64,000 nt of DNA from Caldisericota bacterium (GTDB lineage Bacteria > Caldisericota > JANLFM01): positions 402,120 to 466,119 of the forward strand of contig JANLFL010000001.1 in the NCBI GenBank assembly GCA_024655965.1, written 5' to 3'. The translations under genes were made by a program, and so were the position numbers. Position 1 is the stretch's first letter; every line of letters starts with the position of its first letter. Of this stretch, positions 51,316 through 61,327 are shown one piece after another. The notes under the pieces are model-generated. The model was not told where the DNA came from and ran no database searches. It saw nothing but the letters and a program-made list of their open reading frames with translations.

Positions 51316-52620
51316 ATGGATAACATTTCCCAGCTGAAGAAAAGGATCGATGAAAGGGATTTTAAAATTTCAGTCATTGGACTGGGATACGTTGGCTTGC
51401 CCTTGGCCCTGGCTTTCTCCCAGGAGGGTTTCCCCGTTTCCGGCCTGGACAAGGATCCCAGGAAGGTAAAAGCATTGAATGAGGGAAAAAGCTACGTTGA
51501 CGATATCCCATCCCTTCAGGTTGAGTATTCCCTGAAAAAGGGTTTTTTGGCAACCACGAGGGAAACGGAGGCCCTTGCAGGGGCAGACGCTGTTTTTATC
51601 TGCGTCCCCACTCCTTTGACCAAGACGAAGGAGCCAGACCTCTCTTATGTCGTTTCCGCGGGGAAATCGATTTCCCGCTTCCTGAAATTGGGGGAACTTG
51701 TGGTTCTTGTTTCCACAACCTATCCGGGGACGACCGAGGAAGTCCTTCAGCCCCTTCTGGAGAAGGGGGGAAGGAAGGCGGGATCGCATTTTTTCCTCGC
51801 CTTTTCTCCGGAAAGGGTTGACCCGGGAAACAAAAAATTCAACATCCGGAATACTCCCAAAGTTGTTGGAGGGGTAACCCCCGCCTGTGCGGAACTCGCA
51901 TCTTTCCTTTTGAGTACGATTGTCGAAAGAATTGTCCCCGTCTCCTCCCCCCGCGTGGCGGAGATGACCAAGCTTTTGGAAAACACTTACCGGGTGGTGA
52001 ACATCTCCCTGGTCAACGAACTGGCACAACTTTCTCGGAGGATGAAGGTGGACATCTGGGAAGTAATCGAGGCGGCCTCCACGAAACCCTACGGCTTCAC
52101 TCCCTTTTATCCGGGCCCGGGGATGGGGGGCCACTGCATCCCGATTGATCCCTTTTATCTGTCCTGGAAAGCCAGGGCGTTCGATTTCAATTTGAGGTTC
52201 GTGGAACTTGCGGGGGAGATAAACGACTCCATGCCCTATTTTGTTGTCGACCTCGTGGCAGAAGCCCTGAACCATGAAGGAAAACCCCTAAAAGGGAGCA
52301 AGGTTTTAATCCTGGGAGCCTCCTATAAGCAGGATATAAGCGACCTTCGAGAGTCCCCGGCTTTAAAAATCATTCCCCTTTTGGAACAAAGGGAAGCCAG
52401 GGTTTACTACTGCGACCCTCTGGTTCCCACCCTGGAGCTTGGAGGGGGAACCATGAAGAGCCTTTCCCTTTCGGGGAAACCCTGGGAGGAGGCTGACTGT
52501 GTCCTTCTACTTACCGCCCATAAAGTTTTCCCTTACAAGGAAATTGCTTCAAAAAGCAAATTAATCGTGGATACGAGGAACGCCTTCAAGGGGATTGAAG
52601 GAAATATTTGGAGGCTTTGA
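51316..52620 (+). CDS. Nucleotide-sugar dehydrogenase (WecC/WbpA type)
   Basis: The enzyme oxidises the C6 hydroxyl of a UDP-sugar to the acid in two NAD-dependent steps. The 434-aa protein has VIGLGYVGLPLALAF (residues 20-34), CVPTPLTKTKEPDLS, the substrate loop SPERVDPGNKKF and the catalytic cysteine in GGHCIPIDPFYLSWKA. The SPERVDPGN loop favours UDP-GlcNAc or UDP-ManNAc over UDP-glucose, but specificity is uncertain. It is followed by a phosphomannomutase gene in an overlapping arrangement. Confidence 0.9.
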   Translation: MDNISQLKKRIDERDFKISVIGLGYVGLPLALAFSQEGFPVSGLDKDPRKVKALNEGKSYVDDIPSLQVEYSLKKGFLATTRETEALAGADAVFICVPTPLTKTKEPDLSYVVSAGKSISRFLKLGELVVLVSTTYPGTTEEVLQPLLEKGGRKAGSHFFLAFSPERVDPGNKKFNIRNTPKVVGGVTPACAELASFLLSTIVERIVPVSSPRVAEMTKLLENTYRVVNISLVNELAQLSRRMKVDIWEVIEAASTKPYGFTPFYPGPGMGGHCIPIDPFYLSWKARAFDFNLRFVELAGEINDSMPYFVVDLVAEALNHEGKPLKGSKVLILGASYKQDISDLRESPALKIIPLLEQREARVYYCDPLVPTLELGGGTMKSLSLSGKPWEEADCVLLLTAHKVFPYKEIASKSKLIVDTRNAFKGIEGNIWRL

Positions 52621-52622
52621 AA

Positions 52623-53960
52623 TTGGAGGGAATATTTAAAGCTTACGACATCAGGGGGACCTACCCCAATGAGTTGAACGAGGAAAAAGCTTACCGCATT
52701 GGCAGGGCTTTCGTTAAGCTTTTGAACCTGAATGAACTGGTGATTGGACATGATGCACGGCTTTCCTCCCCTTCCCTGGTTCAGGCTTTTTCAGCGGGAG
52801 CCAAAAGGGAGGGTTGCGAGGTGACCAATGTGGGAATGGTTTCCACGGACATGGTCTATTTCGCCCTGGGATATTACGGATACCCCGGCGCCTGTATGGT
52901 TACCGCTTCCCATAATCCTCCCCAGTACAACGGATTCAAGCTTTTAAAAGAAAATGTCATCCCCCTGAGCGGGGATTCCGGGCTTCCGGAACTTCACTCC
53001 CTTTACCAGAAAATGGATTTTTCTCCTTATTCCCCTCCCGAAGTTAAAACGAGGGATATTTACGAGGATTATTCCCGTTTTGTTCTCTCCTTTATCGACC
53101 CTTCCCTGATTCTCCCCATGAAGGTGGTCATGGATGCGGGAAACGGGGTCGCGGGGTTAATCGCCAGACAGGTCTTTTCCTCGCTCCCTCAAATCGAGAT
53201 CCTGCCATTGAATTTCGTTCCCGATGGCCGCTTTCCATCACACGAACCAAACCCCCTCCTTCCGGAAAACAGGAGGGAAATAATGGAATCGGTAATCAGG
53301 AACAAGGCGGATTTGGGTATTGCCTGGGATGGTGACGCTGACCGTTGCTTCTTCATCGACGACCGGGGGGAATTCGTCGATGGATATTTCATCACTGCCC
53401 TCTTAATTGAGGCAATTCTGAGAAAGTTCCCCGGAGAGAAAGTGATCTTTGACAACCGCCTGATCTGGGCAAACTTGGAAGCAACCAGGAGGAATAACGG
53501 AATATCCATTTTAAACCGCGCCGGCCATTCCTTCATAAAAGCGAGGATGCGGCAGGAAAACGCCATCTTCGGGGGGGAGTCCTCCGGACACTATTATTTC
53601 CGGGAGAACTTCTTCGCGGACAACGGGATGATCCCTGCCCTTTTGATCCTGGAATTGCTCAGCGTGCGAAAAGTGAAGATGTCCGAACTGGTTGGACCGT
53701 TAAAGTCCAGGTATCACATTTCCGGGGAGATTAATATCCGAGTCGACGAGCCCTCGCGCTTGATTGAAAAAATTTCCCGGCAATTCCCCGGGGGAGAAAT
53801 CTCCTTTCTTGATGGGGTCGCTGTGGAGTTTCCGGAGTGGCGCTTCAGTTTAAGACCCTCTCAGACCGAGCCCCTGGTTCGTTTGAATGTTGAGGCCTTG
53901 AGTCCGGGGCTTTTGAAGGAGAAAACCTCCCTTATTCTGGAGCTAATCAAGCGAGGGTAA
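52623..53960 (+). CDS. manB: Phosphomannomutase / phosphoglucomutase
   Basis: The enzyme interconverts hexose 6- and 1-phosphates through a phosphoserine. It carries MVTASHNPPQYNG (active serine), GDADRCFFID (metal), GGESSGHYYF and the C-terminal SQTEPLVRLNVEA phosphate-binding loop. The TTG at 52623, giving MEGIFKAYDIRG, is chosen because GGAGG lies 8 nt upstream, although a longer TTG-initiated reading exists at 52608. The protein is about 445 aa, the usual alpha-D-phosphohexomutase length. Confidence 0.94.
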   Translation: MEGIFKAYDIRGTYPNELNEEKAYRIGRAFVKLLNLNELVIGHDARLSSPSLVQAFSAGAKREGCEVTNVGMVSTDMVYFALGYYGYPGACMVTASHNPPQYNGFKLLKENVIPLSGDSGLPELHSLYQKMDFSPYSPPEVKTRDIYEDYSRFVLSFIDPSLILPMKVVMDAGNGVAGLIARQVFSSLPQIEILPLNFVPDGRFPSHEPNPLLPENRREIMESVIRNKADLGIAWDGDADRCFFIDDRGEFVDGYFITALLIEAILRKFPGEKVIFDNRLIWANLEATRRNNGISILNRAGHSFIKARMRQENAIFGGESSGHYYFRENFFADNGMIPALLILELLSVRKVKMSELVGPLKSRYHISGEINIRVDEPSRLIEKISRQFPGGEISFLDGVAVEFPEWRFSLRPSQTEPLVRLNVEALSPGLLKEKTSLILELIKRG

Positions 53961-53966
53961 ATTCCC

Positions 53967-55598
53967 TTGGAAATCTTAAAAACGGAAAATAGGGCTCGGG
54001 GAATCCTCAATTTTTTGAAGAGGCAAACCGCGGCTCAGGCCGCTCTTCTTCTAACGATTATTTCCGTAATTTCCAAGCCCCTCGGCCTTCTGCGGGAGAT
54101 CGTGATTGCTGATTTCTTCGGGGCTTCGAAAGTCACCGATGCTTTTTTCATCTCCCAGATCCTCCCCAACGTTTTCGGGACGATCATTGCCGGTGCTTTA
54201 ATTTCCGCTTTCATTCCGGTTTTCATCAGGGTTAGGGAAACCGGGGGTGAGAGTGAAGCGTGGGTTTTGACTTCCAAGGTCTTCTCTTTGCTTACCCTGG
54301 TTTTAATTCTCATTTGCCTTTCAATTTATTTCTTCGCGGGGCCTGTTACCAGGATAATGGCCCCCGGCTTTGGCCCGAGCGAGCAGGAGCTGGCGAGCTG
54401 GCTCGTGAAATTCATGATCCCCACGGTCTTTCTGGGGACCCTTCTCGGTCTTTTTACGGCAATTTTGAATTCCTACCAGCACTTCCTCCTCCCTGCGGCA
54501 GCAGCCCTTTTAAATAACGTCTTTCTAATTGTCGCGGTGCTCCTGCTTGCGGCAAAAAGCGGGATTGTCAGCCTGATAATTGGTTCCATCGGAGCGGTCC
54601 TCTTTCAGTTTTTGATCGTGGGAGGGGGGCTTCTCGTCCGGAAGCCATTCCTGAAATTGAACTTCAAGTGGCGGGATCCCAACCTTTCCCTGATCTTCAA
54701 AATGGTAATTCCCATAGTGATTGGAAGCTCCGCGGGACTCCTTAATCTGCTGGTGGACAGGGCGATCGCTTCCGGCCTTCCCGAGGCTTCGATCTCCGCC
54801 TTGAATTACTCCTCGAAGATCATGGGGATTCCCCAGGGGATGTTCATCGCCAATGTGGCAACCGCAATTTTCCCCACGCTCTCCCTTCAGGTGGCGAGGA
54901 ACGCCCTGGAAGACTTCAGAAGGTCGCTTTCCCGCGGACTCCGGGCACTTTGGTACATAATTCTACCGAGCACCGCCGGCTTGGTATTCCTTGCCAGTCC
55001 GATCATCGCCACCATTTACCAGCATGGGGCTTTCACCGCCGAGGACACCATCCTCACCTCGGGAACCCTGGTCTTTTACTCCCTGGGCCTCTTCGCCCAC
55101 GGGGGAAATTCCCTCCTGAGCAATGCCTTCGTTAGTTTAAGAGACACCATCACTCCCATGAAACTGGGGTTTTTGGTGGTGGCAACTAACATCGTTTTGA
55201 ACCTCCTCCTTTCCCGAATCATGGGAGCCTCGGGGATTGCTCTGGCAACTTCCATATCCGCGTTCTTGAATTTCCTTCTCCTTTCCCTTCTTCTTCAGAA
55301 AAAGGTAGGGCAGGGGGTGTTAAAGGGGTCAGGGCGGGAACTTTTTAAAATGATCTTTGCCTCCCTGATAATGGGGTTTTCCGTTTATCTCCTCTGGAAA
55401 GGCATTGTCCTCTGGCTCAACCCTCAGAACTTCTGGATTAAACTATTCCTCCTGGCATCCCTCTGCGGGTTTGGGGTGATTGAATATGCCCTTCTTTCCC
55501 TGGTTTTCAAGATCGACGAGGCAAACCGATACCTCGGGTATCTAAAACGGGGGAAGGAAAAAATTATGGCTCTATTTTCAAGAAGGTCAGGGGGTTGA
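53967..55598 (+). CDS. murJ: Lipid II flippase MurJ (MviN)
   Basis: MurJ flips the peptidoglycan precursor lipid II across the membrane. The 543-aa protein has about fourteen hydrophobic segments and the family patterns SKPLGLLREIVIADFFGASKVTDAFF near the N-terminus, LPNVFGTIIAGALISAFIPVF and GLFAHGGNSLLSNAFVSLRDTITPM. The start is TTG. Upstream genes concern nucleotide-sugar metabolism, consistent with envelope assembly. A Wzx-type O-antigen flippase is a less likely alternative. Confidence 0.92.
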   Translation: MEILKTENRARGILNFLKRQTAAQAALLLTIISVISKPLGLLREIVIADFFGASKVTDAFFISQILPNVFGTIIAGALISAFIPVFIRVRETGGESEAWVLTSKVFSLLTLVLILICLSIYFFAGPVTRIMAPGFGPSEQELASWLVKFMIPTVFLGTLLGLFTAILNSYQHFLLPAAAALLNNVFLIVAVLLLAAKSGIVSLIIGSIGAVLFQFLIVGGGLLVRKPFLKLNFKWRDPNLSLIFKMVIPIVIGSSAGLLNLLVDRAIASGLPEASISALNYSSKIMGIPQGMFIANVATAIFPTLSLQVARNALEDFRRSLSRGLRALWYIILPSTAGLVFLASPIIATIYQHGAFTAEDTILTSGTLVFYSLGLFAHGGNSLLSNAFVSLRDTITPMKLGFLVVATNIVLNLLLSRIMGASGIALATSISAFLNFLLLSLLLQKKVGQGVLKGSGRELFKMIFASLIMGFSVYLLWKGIVLWLNPQNFWIKLFLLASLCGFGVIEYALLSLVFKIDEANRYLGYLKRGKEKIMALFSRRSGG

Positions 55599-55609
55599 GT
55601 TAGAAATTC

Positions 55610-58048
55610 CTAAATCTTTCCCTCCCTTAGGAACCGCGCGGCTTCCTCCGGAGGGGTGGGATTGATGTAGAAATCCGTTCCCCACTCAAATCCCGCGGGG
55701 GTCGTCAACCGGGGGATGATCTCTATGTGCCAGTGATAGTAGGGGATGTTCAAAAATCCCAGGGGGGCGGAGTGGATCATCATGTTGTAAGGTGGATCCT
55801 GGACAACTGTCTTAAGCCTTCCTAGGACTTCTCGGAGGATCCCGGCCAGGTTCTGGAGCTCCCCGTTTTCTAAATCCGAGAAGGCTGCCTGGTGTCTTTT
55901 GGGGATGATCGTGGTCTCGAAGGGGAAACGGGAAGCGTAGGGAGCGAAAGCCAAAAAATCCCCGTTTTCCAGAATCAACCTGCTTTTCCCTTCGAGTTCC
56001 TCCCTGATCAAAGCGCAGAAGATGCATTCCCCGGTGTGCTCGTAGAAGGTGTGGGCGGAGTCAAGCTCTTCCTTGATCCTCCGGGGGACTATGGGGGTGG
56101 CAATGAGCTGGGAGTGGGGATGGGAAAGGGAGGCGCCCGCTGATCTTCCGTGGTTCCGGAAGATCAAGATGTACCTGAGATCCTTGTTCAAGGAGAGCAC
56201 ACGGTACCTCTCGCGGAATGCCTTGATCACCTGAGCCAGCTGGTCGAAGCTCAAATCCGGAAGGTCCTTGTGGTGGTCTGGGGTCTCAACGATCACCTCG
56301 TGGGCTCCCACCCCGGAAATGTGGGTGAAAAGCCAGGAATGGCCGTGCTGGGGCTCCTCGCTTTTCATTAAAGCGGGGAATTTATTGTCGAAGACCCTGA
56401 CCTCCCACCCGGGAGAGTTGGGTTTCCCGCCATTGGGGCGGAAAGCGTACAACTCATCGGGGGTCATCTTCTCGTTCCCCGGGCAGAAGGGGCATCCTTC
56501 AATCTGATTCTTCTGGTACTCGTCCTCCTTGGACTTGTAATCGCTTGGCCTTTTTGTCCTCCCCTTGGCGATAATTGCCCATTCCTCAAGGATGGGGTCT
56601 TTTCTGATCTCCGGGGGATTGACCGCCCCCGTTTTTTTCAAGTGCAGATAAATTGCCCTCCGGTAGACTTCCTCATATTTGGGAACCGCCCTTCCCCAGG
56701 AGAAATCGCTGGAAAGAGCATTCCTGACGATTTGAGCCCAGAGGTTTTTCTCCCCGTAAACTTCCAGGCACTCGCATATCGCATCCAGGAAGGACCGGGG
56801 GTCATACTGGGTGAATTGAAATCCGTTTCCGGTTCCTTCCTCCCGATCGAAATGGGCAACTGTGTCCGCCAGGCCCCCAGTCTTCCTCACCACCGGAATA
56901 GTCCCGTAGCGCATGGCGATCAACTGCCCCAGCCCGCAGGGCTCAAAACGCGAGGGCATGAGGAAGATGTCTGAACCTGCGTAAATCAACTTTGCAAGGT
57001 CCGGGTCGAAAGCGGAATTGAAGGAGATCTTTTCCGGGAACCTGATTTGGGCATCCTTGAAAAACCCCTCGTACCTTTCCTCCCCTTGCCCTAAAATGAC
57101 CAGCTGAACATCCCTTTCCATTAAACGGTCAAGGATTGGGGGGAAGAGGTCGAGGCCCTTCTGGTCGGTTAAACGCGAGACCATTGACAAAAGTGGTGTA
57201 GCCGGGGAGACCTTCAACTGGAGTCTTTCCTGAAGCTTCTTTTTTGCCTGCTCTTTGAACGAGATTGGGTCCCCGGGTTTGTAACCGAACTCCGCTGGGT
57301 CGAACTCCTCGGTATCTATGCCGTTCACGATCCCCACCAGTTGCTTCTTCCTCAGGGCGAGGACCCCTTCCAGCCCCAGCCCGAGGGCTGGAGTCTGGAT
57401 CTCCCGGGCGTATGTTTCACTTACCGTGGTGACCATATCGGATGACAAAATCCCTGCCTTTAGGAGATTCACCTTTCCGAAGAACTCCACCCTCTCGTCC
57501 CCCGGGGGAAGGGGAATTCCCACCTCCTGGAGGAAGCGAGGATCTTGGATTCCCTGAAAGGCGAGGTTATGAATGGTGAAGACGGTCGCCAGGCGGGAAA
57601 AATCAGGATCGTCCTTCAAAACCGAACCAAGGTAAAGGAAAATCGGGCAGGTGTGCCAGTCGTGAAGGTGGAGCAGTTCGGGAAACCCGACATGTTTTAA
57701 TGATTCAAGGACGGCCCGGGAGAAAAAGGCGAACCTCAGGGCGTCGTCCGGGTACCCGTAGACCTTCTCCCTGCTCAGGAATTTTTCGTTTTCCAAAAAA
57801 AGGAATTTGACCTCCCAGAGTTCCTTTTTCCGGATGGTGACCCTCTCATCGCGTCCCTGGAAGGAAAGGGTGAAGGAGGAAACTTCTTCCATCTCCCTTA
57901 TTCCCGGGATGGTGGAATATCCGGGAAGGATCACCGAAAGGTCGTGCCCCTTCTGGGAGAGGGCTTTGGGAAGGGAGCTTGCGACGTCACCAAGCCCCCC
58001 AACTTTGGAAAATGGAGCCGCTTCCGCGGTTACGAATGTGATTTTCAC
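55610..58048 (-). CDS. Glycogen synthase - galactose-1-phosphate uridylyltransferase fusion
   Basis: This 812-aa protein is two enzymes in one chain. Residues 1 to about 475 are a GT5 glycogen synthase (KVGGLGDVASSLPKAL at 15-30, FTIHNLAFQG, VNGIDTEEFDPAEFGYKPGD, FLMPSRFEPCGLGQLIAMRYG). Residues about 483-812 are a GalT: zinc cysteines in GCPFCPGNEK, HEVIVETPDHH, and the catalytic SHPHSQLIATP, followed by the HIT-like YHWHIEIIPRLT. A short linker (HLKKTGAVNPPEIRKDP) joins them. The fusion would couple ADP- or UDP-glucose use with galactose phosphate exchange; that coupling is inferred. The gene is divergent from the GH57 gene. Confidence 0.93.
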   Translation of the reverse strand: MKITFVTAEAAPFSKVGGLGDVASSLPKALSQKGHDLSVILPGYSTIPGIREMEEVSSFTLSFQGRDERVTIRKKELWEVKFLFLENEKFLSREKVYGYPDDALRFAFFSRAVLESLKHVGFPELLHLHDWHTCPIFLYLGSVLKDDPDFSRLATVFTIHNLAFQGIQDPRFLQEVGIPLPPGDERVEFFGKVNLLKAGILSSDMVTTVSETYAREIQTPALGLGLEGVLALRKKQLVGIVNGIDTEEFDPAEFGYKPGDPISFKEQAKKKLQERLQLKVSPATPLLSMVSRLTDQKGLDLFPPILDRLMERDVQLVILGQGEERYEGFFKDAQIRFPEKISFNSAFDPDLAKLIYAGSDIFLMPSRFEPCGLGQLIAMRYGTIPVVRKTGGLADTVAHFDREEGTGNGFQFTQYDPRSFLDAICECLEVYGEKNLWAQIVRNALSSDFSWGRAVPKYEEVYRRAIYLHLKKTGAVNPPEIRKDPILEEWAIIAKGRTKRPSDYKSKEDEYQKNQIEGCPFCPGNEKMTPDELYAFRPNGGKPNSPGWEVRVFDNKFPALMKSEEPQHGHSWLFTHISGVGAHEVIVETPDHHKDLPDLSFDQLAQVIKAFRERYRVLSLNKDLRYILIFRNHGRSAGASLSHPHSQLIATPIVPRRIKEELDSAHTFYEHTGECIFCALIREELEGKSRLILENGDFLAFAPYASRFPFETTIIPKRHQAAFSDLENGELQNLAGILREVLGRLKTVVQDPPYNMMIHSAPLGFLNIPYYHWHIEIIPRLTTPAGFEWGTDFYINPTPPEEAARFLREGKI

Positions 58049-58199
58049 AATTTTTCATATTAGAGAAAGGGGGTGGCGGTGTCAAATTACTGGTTTCCTC
58101 TTCTTGCAGATTTCCCGCTGGATTATTTTTTCCTCAGGCTTTAAAGTATTTTGAGGTTAACCAACCCTCGGGATTCCCTGAGGCCTGAAAGGAGTTTTC

Positions 58200-60017
58200 A
58201 TGAAAAGGTTCATATTATGCATCCACAACCATCAACCTGTGGGGAACTTCGGGGAGGTCTTTCAAAAGGCCTTGAAGGAGGCCTATGTCCCCTTCCTCCA
58301 GACCTTGAGGGATTTTCCTTCGATAAAAGTCGCCCTTCACAACTCGGGCCCCATTTTCGAGTTCCTTAAAGAGAGAAACCAGCTTGATTACCTGAATCTA
58401 ATCCGGGAATTGCTGGGAAGGGGGCAACTGGAGCTTTTAAGCGGAGGCTTCTGGGAACCAATTCTTCCTTTAATTCCCGAAGAGGACATCATTTCACAGG
58501 TTGAGGCCATGAACCGCTTCTTGAAAGAGGCCTTCAATTTTCAGCCCAGGGGCCTCTGGCTGGCGGAGAGGGTGTGGGAGTCGAGCTTGATAAAGCCCCT
58601 CAGGAAAGCAGGGATGGAGTTCACCTTCGTGGACGACAACGGGTTCCAGAAAATCGGCCTGGCGGAGAGGGACCTTGACGGGTATTTCATCACCGAGGAC
58701 GAGGGCATTTCCTTCAAGCTCTTCCCCATTTCCAAACCCTTGAGGTACTTGATCCCCGGAAGCAGTCCGGAGGAGGCGATCCAGTACATCAAGAATTTCC
58801 CCAACCCCGATGCTTTGCTGGTCTTTGGGGACGACGGGGAGAAGTTCGGGCTTTGGCCCGGGACGAGCGAGCTCCTTTATCGGGATGGATGGCTCAGGCG
58901 ATTCTTTGAACTTCTCTCAAGGGAAGAAACAATAAAAACCATTTTTCCCTCGGAAGCCCTCAATTCCCTTGCCCCAAAAGGAAGGGTTTATCTTCCCCCC
59001 TCCTCCTACGAGGAAATGGAGGAGTGGTCATTGCCTGCGAGGATGCAGCTGGAGCTCAAGAGAAAGAAAGCCTCAACCGATCCGGAGACGAAAAAGTTCA
59101 TCCGCGGAGGTTTCTTTCAGAACTTCCTTTCCAAATACCCGGAGTCCAACCGGATGCACAAGCGGATGCTCTTTTTAAAGGAAAATTTGAAGGGCGATCG
59201 CGGGAAAGCTTTTGAGCACTATCTGAGAGGGCAGTGCAACTGTGCCTACTGGCACGGGGTCTTCGGCGGTTTGTACTTCCCCTTCCTGAGGGACGCCGTT
59301 TATCGGGAGTTCCTTCAGGCCGAGGGGGAATTGGGTTTCCCCGAGGGCCTCTTTAAGGAGGATTTCGACAGGGATGGGCTTGAGGAAATTATTTTGATGG
59401 GGAAGCCCTTTAACCTCTTTTTTCACTCCCGGGGAGGGCGGGTTATGGAGTGGGACGATCGACCTTCTTTCACCAACCTCACCAATGTGATGACCCGCTA
59501 CCTGGAGGCTTACCATCTGGAAGCTGGCGGAGATCAGATGGTTCCAGACCCCTATGTCAAGGAAAACTTCCTGGACCATTTCCTCGATTCCCCTGAAGGC
59601 TGTGAAAACTCCCTCCCCAATCTCTCCCTTTACCAGGTTGAGGCCAGCTCTCCCTCGCTCGTCCGCTTTAAGGGAGAGGGGATTCCCTTGAAGGAGTTCT
59701 CTTTCGGCGGAGGCGGGCTTGAAATAAACCTGGAAATTGAAAGGAGAAAGCTCTTTTTTGCCATAGAGTTGAATTTATCGTCTATGCCAAACTGGGAGAT
59801 TAAGGAGGGAAAGGGGAGGTCCCTTTTCGTTCCTTTCTATTCCCTGGGGGTACAGTTCGAGTTCTCCCGTGAAGTTTTCTTCAGGACGAAAAAGATTTTT
59901 ACCGTTTCCGCTTCCCAGGCAGGACTGGAGAGGATTTATCAGGGGACATCCCTCTTTCTCATCCTTCCCCTCGGGGAAGGGAAAACTCAATTAAAATTTT
60001 TCATCTATCGGAAATGA
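58200..60017 (+). CDS. GH57 family 4-alpha-glucanotransferase / alpha-amylase
   Basis: The 605-aa protein has the five GH57 conserved regions: HNHQP (9-13), GGFWEP (82-87), WLAERVWE (120-127, nucleophile Glu123 as in the Thermococcus litoralis enzyme), VFGDDGEKFG (208-217, acid/base aspartate) and a later C-terminal alpha-helical and beta region. It acts on maltodextrins or glycogen in the cytoplasm. Length fits the 4-alpha-glucanotransferase sub-group, so that is favoured over a simple alpha-amylase. It is divergent from the glycogen synthase fusion. Confidence 0.92.
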   Translation: MKRFILCIHNHQPVGNFGEVFQKALKEAYVPFLQTLRDFPSIKVALHNSGPIFEFLKERNQLDYLNLIRELLGRGQLELLSGGFWEPILPLIPEEDIISQVEAMNRFLKEAFNFQPRGLWLAERVWESSLIKPLRKAGMEFTFVDDNGFQKIGLAERDLDGYFITEDEGISFKLFPISKPLRYLIPGSSPEEAIQYIKNFPNPDALLVFGDDGEKFGLWPGTSELLYRDGWLRRFFELLSREETIKTIFPSEALNSLAPKGRVYLPPSSYEEMEEWSLPARMQLELKRKKASTDPETKKFIRGGFFQNFLSKYPESNRMHKRMLFLKENLKGDRGKAFEHYLRGQCNCAYWHGVFGGLYFPFLRDAVYREFLQAEGELGFPEGLFKEDFDRDGLEEIILMGKPFNLFFHSRGGRVMEWDDRPSFTNLTNVMTRYLEAYHLEAGGDQMVPDPYVKENFLDHFLDSPEGCENSLPNLSLYQVEASSPSLVRFKGEGIPLKEFSFGGGGLEINLEIERRKLFFAIELNLSSMPNWEIKEGKGRSLFVPFYSLGVQFEFSREVFFRTKKIFTVSASQAGLERIYQGTSLFLILPLGEGKTQLKFFIYRK

Positions 60018-60086
60018 GATTGAAAATTGGCGTCTAAAGGATAAGTAATCTTTTTGTTTTTAATTGGAAAATTTTTGAGGACCTGA

Positions 60087-61307
60087 TTGGCTTTATTTAT
60101 TTTTTATCAAGCATTGGTCACCATTGGGATTCTCTGGGTTCTCTGGAATTTTTCCAGGAACCTGAAGGACCTTATTCCCTTGGAAAATTTCCGGGATTTC
60201 CCGATTTCCAGGGAGCCCCTTATATCCGTCCTCGTTCCTGCAAGAAACGAGGAGAGGAATATCCGTCGCTGCATTGAAAGCCTCCTTTCTCAGGACTACC
60301 AAAACCTGGAAATCATCGTTTTGGACGACCAGTCCACCGACCGAACCGGGGAGATCCTGAAAGAGCTTCAAGGGAAATATTCCGGAAATAGGTTGAAGAT
60401 CATCGAGGGAAAGCACCTTCCCCAGGGATGGCTGGGAAAAAATTTCGCCTGCCACCAGCTATCCCAGGAGGCGGAGGGGGATTTCCTGCTTTTCGTTGAC
60501 GCTGACACCTGGCTTTCTCCCGATGCGGTCAGGGCGGGCCTCTCTGCTTTAGAGAAAACCAAGAGCGATTTTCTTAGCCTTTTCCCCGGAGAGGTCACGG
60601 GAACGATCTGGGAGAGGATGGTCGTTCCCTTCCTGCACTTTGCGCCCATGTGCTTCCTCCCCATGAGCTTGATCCGGAAAAGCCCGAACCCCCTGATTTC
60701 CATCGCCATCGGGCAGTTCATGATGTTTCGAAGATCCGCTTACCGTGGGATCGGAGGGCACGCGGGGGTTAAAAGCGAGGTAGTGGAGGACATCGCCCTC
60801 TCCAGGAGGATCAAGGAGTTCGGTTTCTCCCCCTTATTTCTCGACGGGGGATCGATGGTCTCATGTAGGATGTATCGCAACTTCAAGGAGGTCTGGCTTG
60901 GTTTCTCCAAGATCATCTTCGCTGTCTTTAAATTCAGGCTAATTCCCCTTTTAGTTGCCATGTCCCTGTTCGATGCCCTCTTCCTGTTCCCGTTTTTTTA
61001 TCTTTTGAGGCTTTTTTTCCATCCGGGATACCCGGAAGTTGTGAACCTGATGATTCTTCTCCAGATTTCCGCAATTTTCCTTTTAAGGATGATTCATTCC
61101 TACCGCTTCAAAAATCCAGGGGGCGCAGTTCTTCACCCCTTTTCGGTGATTAATTTGAACTTGATCGCCCTTTTTTCCGCTTACCTCCATGTGAGCGGAA
61201 AAGGGGTGATCTGGAAGGGAAGAAAGTACAGGACGGTTGCCGAGGATGATTTCCCTCTTGATGCTGAAGAAGAGGAGGAATCCCTTCCCTCGGACTTGAA
61301 AGGGTGA
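60087..61307 (+). CDS. GT2-family membrane glycosyltransferase
   Basis: The 406-aa protein has an N-terminal membrane segment (residues 1-20), a GT-A domain starting PLISVLVPARNEERNIRRCIESLL with LDDQSTDRT and the FVDADTWLS aspartate pair, then three or four further hydrophobic segments (about 285-360). The acidic tail ends AEEEEESLPSDLKG. Relatives act on lipid carriers in hopanoid or carotenoid-type pathways, but no substrate is evident. The TTG start has GAGG six bases upstream. Confidence 0.88.
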   Translation: MALFIFYQALVTIGILWVLWNFSRNLKDLIPLENFRDFPISREPLISVLVPARNEERNIRRCIESLLSQDYQNLEIIVLDDQSTDRTGEILKELQGKYSGNRLKIIEGKHLPQGWLGKNFACHQLSQEAEGDFLLFVDADTWLSPDAVRAGLSALEKTKSDFLSLFPGEVTGTIWERMVVPFLHFAPMCFLPMSLIRKSPNPLISIAIGQFMMFRRSAYRGIGGHAGVKSEVVEDIALSRRIKEFGFSPLFLDGGSMVSCRMYRNFKEVWLGFSKIIFAVFKFRLIPLLVAMSLFDALFLFPFFYLLRLFFHPGYPEVVNLMILLQISAIFLLRMIHSYRFKNPGGAVLHPFSVINLNLIALFSAYLHVSGKGVIWKGRKYRTVAEDDFPLDAEEEEESLPSDLKG

Positions 61308-61327
61308 ATTTGAAAAGGAGGATTTAG

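Noticed and set aside
51370-52275. 301-codon open frame antisense to the nucleotide-sugar dehydrogenase
   Set aside because: Long but completely covered by a gene with clear motifs; composition is typical of a reverse-complement shadow.
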